DNA of 64,000 bases from Giardia muris (lineage: Eukaryota; Fornicata; Diplomonadida; Hexamitidae): NCBI GenBank assembly GCA_006247105.1, contig CM016929.1, forward strand, positions 1,054,001 to 1,118,000. Reading direction: 5' to 3'. Made by a program: the position numbers and the translations under genes. The notes under the pieces were generated by a model. That model was not told the DNA's origin, ran no database searches, and saw only the letters and a program-made list of their open reading frames with translations. Shown here piece after piece: positions 1-8,439 of the stretch; the first letter of the stretch is position 1; the number at the start of each line of letters is the position of its first letter.

Positions 1-2184
1 ACCAAAGAGGATGTCGGGGTTGTACCGCGAGATGAGAGAGGCCAAGTGGATATATAGATCGAGTTCCGTATCGACAGGTTTTATGTGGACGGCCACCCTG
101 GCCGTCTCCGATGCTTGTGACTCCTCACTGAAGGTTATGGGCCCCAAGGGAACTTGAACGTCAGATTCGGTGACACTTAAGCGCCCACTATGACGACGGA
201 AGACGACATGCGTCTGTGTCAGGCGTTCAGGCTCATGTGTGGCCCCTTGAAGAGAGTATCCGGGATGGTACGTTACGGTGATGACCAGCGTTGAATCTCG
301 CGCAATGTTCTTGCCACTTTGCTTAATAACGTCTGGGATATGCCGAAATTGAATGCAACAGGCGGACAAAAACGGTAAGGGGAAGGTTGACCCTCGAAGC
401 TTCTCATCTGGCATCTGGAAGGGCCCAACACTCGCTTGAATGTATGTGTTTCCAACCCGAAGGCCATCAAGATGCACGTGCATTTCATGTATGGCAGTGG
501 AGACCGTGCCCTTACAGACCTCAGTGATTATGCTTGCCAGACGACGCTGTGATGCGGGAGGAGCATTGCGATGGCTTTCATACCCCTTCTTGATCGCTTC
601 AAAACGAGTGATATATCGATCCCAATCAATCCCGACGACTGTCAGCCATCCAGGCCCGCTTATTCTGTTTCGAGCGAGCCAATAGTCCAAGGGTGGGATC
701 GTGTGCCCGACGATGGCGGCAACATCCGGTATGGGGTCATGGGCTATTGAGTCGTTATCGGGACGTACCTTGACGCCAATACAATGGGGGCCGAACATAC
801 TTGGACACACGTTTGAGAAATTAGCTGGGTAGGAAACTTCGAGCCAGACCCGAGGCTCTCGTGGAAGAGTCCGAACATTGAAAACGTATCGTCTCCAGAC
901 GGGGCGTACCCGCACCTTTTTGGGATCCACGTTGCAGTGACGTGACAGAGCGCTTAGAATGGCACTACGCACCTTCTCGTAATATCCAACATTGATGAGA
1001 TCGGTTTGATGACGTTCCGCCCCTTCGGGAAGGACCGGAGAGTCCTCACATACGATTCCGTCATTAAATGCGACGTCAGGGCGCTCAATATATAGGCGCG
1101 CGTACAATTCGTTGAGCTCGTCCGTCGACATCGCCGAGGTGCTTAGGAGCTCAATGGGCTCCGAGGGGAGGGCGTAGAAGTACCGACGGAGGCCCTGAAT
1201 GACGACGCACGCGCTTTGCATCGTGTTCGGATACGGAGAGATCGGGACGAGTTGTTTGTAACCGGAGTCCTCGGTCATCACCTTCCCCCAAAGGAGGGCG
1301 ATGTTCTCCAGGGAGGGAACGACTTCGACGTTATAGCAGAAGAGAGTCAATGCACCATTCCTGAGCATTTGGGAGTAGATCTGGTATGGGACGTTCTCAG
1401 TCCCTAGCTGGAAGGGTGTCACCCCATCCTTCACGGTCTGTATCAGCCGTTCGTTAATGACGAAGTCGTTAGGTGCCACGGTAGCACACGTCTCAGCCAG
1501 AAGCCTAGTAAGGACCTCGGGAACCTCTCCAGTCTCCGTCTCAGAGGTCTGCCCAGTCGTCAACAGCATCGCCCGTTCATCATAGGCCGTACTGATCGAA
1601 GGAGGCTGTGGACTTGCTGAAGCTGAGTCTGAGCCTGAGACGAAGGCTGAGATTGAGAGTCCCGAGTTTGTTGGTAAGGGGGCATCTGGCCGTTGCTGTT
1701 CCGTGATTGTGGAGAGTTCCTTTGGGCTAGAGATGTCGATGGAGGTGGCCAAGGCGCTGGAGATGGCATGTGTCTCGGGAGGGTTGGGGCGTTGAATGGG
1801 GGCAGCATTACCAACTTGCTGAGGAGCGGCCTTGGGTGGGAGGCGTGGACCTGGCTGTGATTCGACGGAACGGAAACGTGACTTCGATATGCGTAAATTG
1901 GCCATATCGTTAGCAGTGTTCATGAGGTCTTCGAAGGTGGTATTGACTGCAGCGGCGTCGAGGCCGCCAATGATGCTAGTAAACTTCGAGGGTTTTGTCA
2001 AGGCGTGATGAGTCTGCTGCACAACTTGAGGCTGTGCCTCATCCTTCTCCTCAACCTTTGAGCGGGCTTGCGCCCCGCCGAAGGCAAGATCAGTCTCGTA
2101 GTTCTCGGCCGCGAGGAGTGCGTCACGAGCATATGCCTCCTCATCCTCGGAGAGGAACCCACTGCTCTCGCTATCAGAGGGCAT
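1..2184 (-). CDS. DNA polymerase alpha catalytic subunit, N-terminal 728 residues (3' end beyond window)
   Basis: Translating the reverse strand from ATG 2184-2182 gives 728 codons open to the window edge. Residues 1-220 are low-complexity, acidic and Q/P/S-rich. From about residue 450 the frame matches the polymerase alpha N-terminal and exonuclease-like region: a CPSMFGPHCIG block, then PPLDYWLARNRISGPGWL, the alpha-specific 'S-L-E-x-F-L...K-I-x-G-P-x-W-L' signature, and at the edge SRYNPDILFG, equivalent to the family's 'DPDIIVGHN'. In this family the subunit extends RNA primers made by primase at origins and Okazaki fragments. Where the first exonuclease motif would carry catalytic acids this protein reads VITVTY, as expected because alpha polymerases lack proofreading. 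The polymerase palm lies off the left edge. The gene follows the 1350-residue gene on the same strand after 14 bases. The family call is firm; the exact start is likely. Confidence 0.87.
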   Translation of the reverse strand, partial: MPSDSESSGFLSEDEEAYARDALLAAENYETDLAFGGAQARSKVEEKDEAQPQVVQQTHHALTKPSKFTSIIGGLDAAAVNTTFEDLMNTANDMANLRISKSRFRSVESQPGPRLPPKAAPQQVGNAAPIQRPNPPETHAISSALATSIDISSPKELSTITEQQRPDAPLPTNSGLSISAFVSGSDSASASPQPPSISTAYDERAMLLTTGQTSETETGEVPEVLTRLLAETCATVAPNDFVINERLIQTVKDGVTPFQLGTENVPYQIYSQMLRNGALTLFCYNVEVVPSLENIALLWGKVMTEDSGYKQLVPISPYPNTMQSACVVIQGLRRYFYALPSEPIELLSTSAMSTDELNELYARLYIERPDVAFNDGIVCEDSPVLPEGAERHQTDLINVGYYEKVRSAILSALSRHCNVDPKKVRVRPVWRRYVFNVRTLPREPRVWLEVSYPANFSNVCPSMFGPHCIGVKVRPDNDSIAHDPIPDVAAIVGHTIPPLDYWLARNRISGPGWLTVVGIDWDRYITRFEAIKKGYESHRNAPPASQRRLASIITEVCKGTVSTAIHEMHVHLDGLRVGNTYIQASVGPFQMPDEKLRGSTFPLPFLSACCIQFRHIPDVIKQSGKNIARDSTLVITVTYHPGYSLQGATHEPERLTQTHVVFRRHSGRLSVTESDVQVPLGPITFSEESQASETARVAVHIKPVDTELDLYIHLASLISRYNPDILFG

Positions 2185-2198
2185 TTTCCCTTGAGAGT

Positions 2199-5100
2199 TT
2201 ACATGGTGCTGATTCGAGACGTAGTAATCACCCTGTCGACCTCATCAATGGCGAGACGTTCAAGAACGGAGAGGAGAGCAGCCCGACGTTCCGAGGTTCC
2301 ACAGCTGGCTAAGTGAACGATGTGTGTGAGGGCATCAAGAAGATGTAGGATATCGGAATGCCCATGGAACGTATGCACCAGAAGGTCACATATCGCCCTA
2401 GACAGAGGCCTTTCTTCAAGACTGGGTAGGAGGCTCACTGGGCATTGAATCTCCTCATTCCCATAAGTGCAGGACCTCAAATAACGTAGAGTGTCATCAA
2501 TCAGGGTCGCCACCCCTTGTCCATACTGACGATAGAAGATTTTCGCCCCCAAACCTCGCAAAGAGACGTGTGAGGAGAACAGAAGATGGACCAGAGATGC
2601 CTGGAAGCGCTGATCGTCATATACAAGTATGACATGTGCGAAGATAAGGCCTGCGGCAATAGTCTGACGTACGGTGGCCTCCTTCATCCCAGCCTCCGGC
2701 CGACGATAAATGAGAGTTTCGAGGCTCTTCTTCAGTCTCTGTATGGTCCTCAAGGTCAGACTTCTAGTCAAACCCGTCTCCGTCATGTCGATGTTGTAGA
2801 AGGTCACCTTCGCCACGGTGCCAAATAGCATCTGCCATGCAGTCTGCTCTTCCCAGTCAGTCACCCCAAGCTGTCCTACCGCTGCAAGAAGACATTCGGA
2901 AGAAAACGCTCTAGTAAACCCGCTCCTCTCCTGGTTCAAGGACGCCGCCATAGCATCGGCCAGATGGATGAAGGAGACACGGTTCTCCAAGGAAGAGAGC
3001 CCAGGAACCGACTGTGGGTGTTGTAAGAACTCCAAAAGAAACGTGATCACCGTCTTGGAAAAGCCAGAAAGGAAGGGAAGCTGGGTGAATGCGAGGATGG
3101 CATTAACGACGTTATAGGAGCCCCGACGCCGTGTAAATGCATTGGGCACGTCTGTAAAGTGGTTGAAAATGGACGTTGCGGCTACATGTAAGCGTTCCTT
3201 AAATATGACTAGCCCTTCAGGATCAAGAGCCCCCATCACCTCCCGCAGCGTTAACACAAAGGCATTACGCATCTGCTCCGTCGTTACCTTGCAATTGAGC
3301 GTGAGGAAATAGAATGGGAAAAGACCAAGTAGGTGTGCAGCTCTAGCCTCGTCCACTCTTGCAAGCGTGGTCCAGAACGCCGTGCACGTCACAAGGCACT
3401 TAAGATACTGTGCCGGATAGATTGTATACAGCATGGCAAGGCGTTGGTCCCGTATCTTGAAACGGAAGTCTTCTAAGTAGTCCTTTGGCCCACCCGTGAC
3501 GGAGTACGGTAAGGCACTATTGATACCTAGCGGAGATGCTTTCAAGCTCCCAAGGGGAGGCTGCGCGGCAAGGACGGGAAGGAAGTCGATGGTTTGTCCA
3601 TCACTCACGCCCAACCCTTCTATCAGGGGCATATATGCCTCCCTCACAAGGAGGTCCCCGATAGTTGTGCAAAGAAGCTCGCTTGGGCGAGCGAAGCCGA
3701 AGGACGTCCAGCTCATCGGAACAATTAACGCCTCAAGTGCCAATTTCGGAACTTCATCGCCTACACGCATATCTGCGAGCAGAAACAGGGTATTGAGGAG
3801 GTCGATAAAGATTGGTAGATAAATCCAAAGAAAAGGGTATGCCGCTATGACAAGAGAACCATCAGCCTCCGCCTGAAGTCCATGGGCCTCCACAAGGGCT
3901 GCAGCACAGGTGGTATTGATCACATTGGCATGCCAGATAGCTGCCTGCGCACAGACCTCTTTGGGATTACGGATCGTCAACGTATCACCGAGACAGTCCT
4001 CTGAGATACACAGGAACAGTCTCGACTCACGTCTTTTGAGTTTCCAATGGAGAAGACATTGAAGAATGGCACTTGCGACCTCGTTCTCCTCGCCTTGAAG
4101 CAGCTTGGCACAGCATCCAGCGATGTGCCCGATAAGGCGGCTCAGACGACCAGGAAGCTCTGCTGCCCCCGAGTCAGCCGAAAGGACTGTTTCATAGGCA
4201 CGGAGAGCCTCATTCACGACACCCAATATCAATCCTGGTGTCCGTTCGCTCAATGAGGTGAGGAGGACAGACTCGGCAGTTGAATCGATAAAGCGAGGGG
4301 AGAGATGCTGTAACAGACACGTTGCGACGCAGATGATTGAGAGAGTCAGGTTCTGTGTTAAGGCCACCTTCCCAAGAAGACTTACGGGGCGCTCATCTAT
4401 GGGGATGGAGAAGTAGAAGAGTCCTCCGCGAACCAATAGGTAATGGAGAACATGAACTGAAGCATATTCCGGGTGTTCCGAATTAAGGACGGCTGGAGAG
4501 AGTGCCACGGTGAAGGCCGCCAGATACCGCTCAACAAGCGCGTGTATCTGGTGGATCAGCTCGGAACAGGGGTTTCGAAGAGGATTTTCGAAGACGAAAC
4601 GGAACAGAAGGCCATAATGCTCGTCGGTGAACGTGCCTCCATAGCTATTGAAGACCGCGACCAAAAAGCCATCGAGGCTGAGTTTGGTGCTTGAAAACGA
4701 TGGAGACAACAAGCAATTGCTCGCTTCGTCTTGGATCAGGTCACAAAGATGAAGTTTGACGGCCAAACATGCCCGCAAAGCATCTGCGAAGAGAGCTAGT
4801 GGACACCCATCCACACGTTCGTGTCCAGGTGCGAGGAAGAGTGTCGACCGGAAGAATGCTCGCAAGGCGTCTAGAGAAACTGGCAAGCTTGTGGCCAAAG
4901 AGACTCGAAGGAGCGCATCCCCCTGTAAGACGCTTGTGAACGCCTCAGGAAATGCATCGTACAAGGCAGTAACGCGTGGGGCCAAGAGTTTAGTGTTGGG
5001 GAGGTCCGAGCACATGAAGAAGCTTCCATAGATGCCGACGAGCCTTGCTCGCGCATCCGGAGGGAGTTTTGTCCCATCGATGAGGGAGAGAAACCGAATA

Positions 5101-6251
5101 GCGAAGATGACGGCCTTCGATCTACGCCTAAGAACACGTTGGAGTGAGTCCTGAATGGCAGGGAGGTCCACGTGTCCATAGGCCGTATAGAGGAGGCCGA
5201 GCAAGTGCCAATACACCTTCTCATAGATATAGGAGGTTCCCGTAAAGCGCTCCACGATGCTCGTCAACGTGTTCATATAGATCTGTCTCGCTCCATCTGG
5301 GAGGAAGGTATGTACCCGATTGATGAAGCTACTTCTTGAGAAGCTCGTGCACTGAGCACCGAGTTTATAGAGAGCGATATAGTAAGGTCTGGCGAGAGTG
5401 GGCACGTCTCTACTACATTGAGAAAGTTCCCGAGTGACTAGCTTATCTGCATCCTGAATCATGGCATATAGGAGAGGAGAAGACTGTGGTCTCTCAAAGT
5501 CGAGCAGCTTGACGAGGGATGAGCTCGAATCCATGGCCAAATGTCGAAAGCCATCCGTATCGCTCGCCAACATGAGAAGTAACTCTCCTTGTGTATGAAC
5601 GTCGTTCACCTCCAACTGGAGTGACATCCCGGCACGGCGACACAACTGTAAGGCCGTATTCACCACGGAAAGGTAACAGGGGATATTGACCTCGTCGATA
5701 ACTAGCTCTCGTAGACTCGCCCTCTTCAAGGCCTGCAGAACGCCATAGCAATAGACAGCCATCGGGACCAGATGCATGCGCCTAGTCCTAGCATCAGTGG
5801 ATTCTCCTTTGTACCTCGTAGCGGTTATGAAAAGAGCTTGCAAATACGCGGAAATGGTATCATATAGGACCCGGATAGACGAGACAGGAATGCCCCGTGC
5901 GATAGGCGCCAATAGGTCGCTCTCCGTGAACCTCGCAACAAAGCGGTTCGGTGCATCTGGAGAGTGTGCCAATAACTGAGTGAGAAGGAGCCAGTCGGAG
6001 GGCTCGGAGACGCCTCCCTCGGTGCTCACCTCCGTCCCGATGAGGGCATCGAGCAAGAGGGTGGAGAAGCGTGCCAGAACGTCATCGAACCCCGTCTGGG
6101 ATGCGTATTTCTCATAGAGGGCATCGAGACAACGTCCCAGATGAAGCCTGACGGCTCCTGCGGAGGGGCCGTTCATCGCCGCAAACAGGCCATCCAACGG
6201 GAAGGCATCGGAGCCAGGTATCGCTGTGTAGAGCTCAGGCGAGACCGGCAT
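2199..6251 (-). CDS. Large helical (HEAT/ARM-like) protein of unknown function, 1350 aa
   Basis: An intact 1350-residue frame. I do not recognise a named family. The sequence is almost wholly alternating hydrophobic and charged helical stretches with short loops, no signal peptide, no membrane segment, no zinc motif and no nucleotide-binding loop. That pattern is typical of HEAT- or ARM-repeat scaffolds such as exportins and importin-beta-like carriers, but no diagnostic motif of those families was found by eye. The start codon is preceded on the coding strand by an A-rich tract (caaacgaaa), the usual initiator context in this window. The gene ends 14 bases before the polymerase alpha start and could share a short promoter or transcript region with it. 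A karyopherin is one guess and a checkpoint or integrator-type scaffold another; neither is supported enough to name. Confidence 0.8.
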   Translation of the reverse strand: MPVSPELYTAIPGSDAFPLDGLFAAMNGPSAGAVRLHLGRCLDALYEKYASQTGFDDVLARFSTLLLDALIGTEVSTEGGVSEPSDWLLLTQLLAHSPDAPNRFVARFTESDLLAPIARGIPVSSIRVLYDTISAYLQALFITATRYKGESTDARTRRMHLVPMAVYCYGVLQALKRASLRELVIDEVNIPCYLSVVNTALQLCRRAGMSLQLEVNDVHTQGELLLMLASDTDGFRHLAMDSSSSLVKLLDFERPQSSPLLYAMIQDADKLVTRELSQCSRDVPTLARPYYIALYKLGAQCTSFSRSSFINRVHTFLPDGARQIYMNTLTSIVERFTGTSYIYEKVYWHLLGLLYTAYGHVDLPAIQDSLQRVLRRRSKAVIFAIRFLSLIDGTKLPPDARARLVGIYGSFFMCSDLPNTKLLAPRVTALYDAFPEAFTSVLQGDALLRVSLATSLPVSLDALRAFFRSTLFLAPGHERVDGCPLALFADALRACLAVKLHLCDLIQDEASNCLLSPSFSSTKLSLDGFLVAVFNSYGGTFTDEHYGLLFRFVFENPLRNPCSELIHQIHALVERYLAAFTVALSPAVLNSEHPEYASVHVLHYLLVRGGLFYFSIPIDERPVSLLGKVALTQNLTLSIICVATCLLQHLSPRFIDSTAESVLLTSLSERTPGLILGVVNEALRAYETVLSADSGAAELPGRLSRLIGHIAGCCAKLLQGEENEVASAILQCLLHWKLKRRESRLFLCISEDCLGDTLTIRNPKEVCAQAAIWHANVINTTCAAALVEAHGLQAEADGSLVIAAYPFLWIYLPIFIDLLNTLFLLADMRVGDEVPKLALEALIVPMSWTSFGFARPSELLCTTIGDLLVREAYMPLIEGLGVSDGQTIDFLPVLAAQPPLGSLKASPLGINSALPYSVTGGPKDYLEDFRFKIRDQRLAMLYTIYPAQYLKCLVTCTAFWTTLARVDEARAAHLLGLFPFYFLTLNCKVTTEQMRNAFVLTLREVMGALDPEGLVIFKERLHVAATSIFNHFTDVPNAFTRRRGSYNVVNAILAFTQLPFLSGFSKTVITFLLEFLQHPQSVPGLSSLENRVSFIHLADAMAASLNQERSGFTRAFSSECLLAAVGQLGVTDWEEQTAWQMLFGTVAKVTFYNIDMTETGLTRSLTLRTIQRLKKSLETLIYRRPEAGMKEATVRQTIAAGLIFAHVILVYDDQRFQASLVHLLFSSHVSLRGLGAKIFYRQYGQGVATLIDDTLRYLRSCTYGNEEIQCPVSLLPSLEERPLSRAICDLLVHTFHGHSDILHLLDALTHIVHLASCGTSERRAALLSVLERLAIDEVDRVITTSRISTM

Positions 6252-6826
6252 TTTCGTTTGAGCAAGGACGACTCAACAAGGAATCGTTATCTCCAACTAA
6301 GGCATCGGAACCTGGGCTTCTCTGAGAAAGCTTCTAAAGGGTCGCTCGCCTCACGAAGCCACTGTTCACTCTCGCAGTCCTCAAATCACGAGCCTTCGAC
6401 TCCGCGTAATCGTAATCGCTGAGCATAGCAGTAACTGGAACTGTGGTCCATGAGCCATTCGATCCCTCCATCTCATAGTTGAAAGAGCCATCCGGAATCA
6501 GGAGCGTATTCCGATGGGTGTTGAGTCGAGTCCCATGATGAAGGCTGAGTTATGTCCTTGTTCTTGAGAAGAGGCACTCACTATGCACTACCACTCTACT
6601 ATGCTCCATAGTGATCAGCCATTTAGCTCTCATAACCCGATAAGTTTCTCTCTCTTGAAGAAGAGGAAGCTTAAACCTTCTCTCTGTGATCTTTCTAATC
6701 AGTCCTCCTCACTGCCGTTCTTTCTTCATCCTCTAGAGTTCAGCAAGACCTCGAAAGCTCTGGTTCTGACCTCCCTTTTCTCCTCTCCGCTGCCTCCTTC
6801 ACCCTCCATGCGCTTCACCCCGCCCA
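6252..6826. other. Gene-poor spacer of 575 bases
   Basis: One of the two largest gaps in the window. It lies between the start of the 1350-residue gene (reverse strand) and a tRNA (forward strand). I see no convincing protein gene. The half next to the tRNA (about 6640-6825) is strongly pyrimidine-rich on the forward strand. A box-C-like ATGATGA occurs near 6535, but no box D at a suitable distance. A non-coding RNA cannot be excluded. Confidence 0.5.
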
Positions 6827-6908
6827 GACAGTTTGGCCGAGTGGTTAAGGCGATTGACTAGAAATCAATTGTGCTCTGCACGCGTGGGTTCGAATCCCAC
6901 AGCTGTCG
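6827..6908 (+). tRNA. tRNA-Ser (anticodon AGA)
   Basis: A cloverleaf can be drawn. The 7-bp acceptor stem pairs 6827-6833 with 6901-6907 (one G-U), and the discriminator base is G at 6908. The D-arm carries TGGCCGAGTGGTTAAGGC, the anticodon stem TTGA/TCAA closes the loop CTAGAAA with anticodon AGA, there is a variable arm as in class II tRNAs, and a T-arm GTGGGTTCGAATCCCAC with the GGTTCGAATCC B-box. The long variable arm plus the AGA anticodon identify a serine tRNA reading UCU (and UCC if A34 becomes inosine). No intron and no encoded CCA. It ends 7 bases from the stop codon of the ankyrin-RING gene on the other strand. Confidence 0.96.
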
Positions 6909-6914
6909 CTTTGG

Positions 6915-6920
6915 TTCACT
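6915..6920 (-). terminator. AGTGAA polyadenylation signal of the ankyrin-RING gene
   Basis: Read on the reverse strand, AGTGAA overlaps the TGA stop of the ankyrin-RING gene. AGTRAA close to the stop codon is the Giardia polyadenylation signal. Only six bases separate it from the tRNA 3' end. Confidence 0.65.
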
Positions 6921-8418
6921 CGACTTCCGGTTCCGGTTCATCCCAAGAGATTGGGAAGAGGGCAATCGCCCGACGGCCACAAGTTGTGCACTCGACGCCT
7001 CGACAATTTGGACAGACACGCATATGGCGACAAGGGAGAAAGATGTAGTCAAACCTAGCCTTCTGGCATGCCATACAGAGCAAAGATGCATCCAATTCGG
7101 CGGCGGCGATCACCTGATCAAGTCTTTGCGAGAGCTCGTTTGTGGTGAGACGAAGATCTAGATCATCAAGGGTAAGATAAAGGAGAGCCTCAACGACAGA
7201 CTTCTCACGGATTCGTTCGGAATAGGAACCAGGCCGGCCACGAAGGGTATCGTAGAGTGCACGGCAGAAGCGGTACACCGCCGGAGCTTGAAAAGCGCGA
7301 AGACGCAGACTATAGGGCCGAACTGCAAAGATAACGTTTGTGTCGGGATCTACGTAGTCCATCGGAAGGCCTCCGTCGAGGTCCTTCTCGTTGTATTCAT
7401 CCTCCAGCAGGAGGGGTATCGCGTCGGTCGCACGAGCGCGGATGGCATGGGTCAGGGCCGTACACCCCAAAAGATCATGCATACGCAGTTCCAAGCGCAT
7501 CAAAATCCCGACACAAGCGACGGCGTTGGCGGCCGCTGCATGCATCAGCGCCGTATACCCAAGCTTATCTTGACGTTTGGCCTCATGGGGAGCAAGAAGC
7601 TCCACAATCTGGACCAAATTTCTAGCTCCAGCTTCCATTAAGGCTGTCATCCCATGGTGGTCTTGCAATCCCGACTCCTGTTCAAGAAGAACGTTGACAG
7701 CCTCCGTATGACCGTTACGCGCGGCTAGTAACATGGCGGAAAGTCCATTATCGGTCTGGGCACCAGCTTCGGAATCGGCAAGAACTCGAACACATTCGGT
7801 CCTACCACAGTCTGCCGCGTCCATGAGGGCGGTCCAATCATGCTCGCGCTTCAACCCCTTCTCCCGTGGTAGAAGTGCTCTAACACAGTCAGTATGTCCC
7901 GCACGTGCGGCAAGCATGAGGGCCGTCCCGCCCTCGGCACACTGAGCCCCACCTTCGGCATCTAACAAGATCCTGACCGCGGCTGCTTGCCCACTTAGGG
8001 CCGCAAGCATGAGGGCAGTTCTTCCGCGTGCGTCAACGATATTCTGCTCGACGGGGAGGAGCGTCGTGGTCACGTGCAAGTCTCCGCGTTCTGCAGCCTT
8101 CATTAGGGCGGTCATCCCGTATTGATCTTGTAGACTACCCTCAAGCTCGACAAGAATGGAAGCGGCCTCCGCATGGCCACGGAGGGCGGCTAGCATGAGG
8201 GCGGTTTGGTGGTCCGGGGTCTGGTAACGAGCCTCGACCGGGGCAAGGAGTCGGACGGCCTCAAGGTCATTGCGCAGGACCGCCTTCATAAGGGCGGTCT
8301 CCCCGCGGGAGTCGACGGAGCCTCCGAGTGTTTCGAGGTGCGCCCCAAGGAAAGCGTGGTCTCCGCGCGTCACGGCGTCGAACCACTTGGTGATCTTGTC
8401 GGTGTCTCTGCTCTGCAT
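6916..8418 (-). CDS. Ankyrin-repeat protein with C-terminal RING finger (protein 21.1-like), 500 aa
   Basis: Residues about 20-330 hold roughly ten ankyrin repeats of the diplomonad 'TALM' type (for example ETALMKAV, QTALMLAALRGH, RTALMLAALSG). The last 55 residues contain a RING: CMAC, then LPCRHMRVCPNC, then CTTC, giving the C-x2-C ... C-x-H-x3-C-x2-C ... C-x2-C spacing seen in MDM2/IAP-type RINGs. Between them lies an unassigned helical stretch of about 100 residues. Such proteins usually act as E3 ubiquitin ligases, with the ankyrins binding substrate; that role is inference here. Many Giardia ankyrin '21.1' proteins lack a RING. The gene is divergent from the 936-residue gene, with 21 A/T-rich bases between the two start codons. 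Confidence 0.9.
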   Translation of the reverse strand: MQSRDTDKITKWFDAVTRGDHAFLGAHLETLGGSVDSRGETALMKAVLRNDLEAVRLLAPVEARYQTPDHQTALMLAALRGHAEAASILVELEGSLQDQYGMTALMKAAERGDLHVTTTLLPVEQNIVDARGRTALMLAALSGQAAAVRILLDAEGGAQCAEGGTALMLAARAGHTDCVRALLPREKGLKREHDWTALMDAADCGRTECVRVLADSEAGAQTDNGLSAMLLAARNGHTEAVNVLLEQESGLQDHHGMTALMEAGARNLVQIVELLAPHEAKRQDKLGYTALMHAAAANAVACVGILMRLELRMHDLLGCTALTHAIRARATDAIPLLLEDEYNEKDLDGGLPMDYVDPDTNVIFAVRPYSLRLRAFQAPAVYRFCRALYDTLRGRPGSYSERIREKSVVEALLYLTLDDLDLRLTTNELSQRLDQVIAAAELDASLLCMACQKARFDYIFLPCRHMRVCPNCRGVECTTCGRRAIALFPISWDEPEPEVE

Positions 8419-8439
8419 TTATTTGAGCACGAAACTTGA
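8419..8439. promoter_or_regulatory. 21-base divergent promoter
   Basis: The only sequence between two outward-facing start codons (8418 reverse, 8440 forward). It reads ttatttgagcacgaaacttga, A/T-rich at both edges. Diplomonad promoters are short A/T-rich initiators next to the ATG, so this stretch presumably serves both genes. Confidence 0.6.

Noticed and set aside
6534..6550. Possible box C/D snoRNA (ATGATGA)
   Set aside because: No box D (CTGA) at a suitable distance downstream and no terminal stem.
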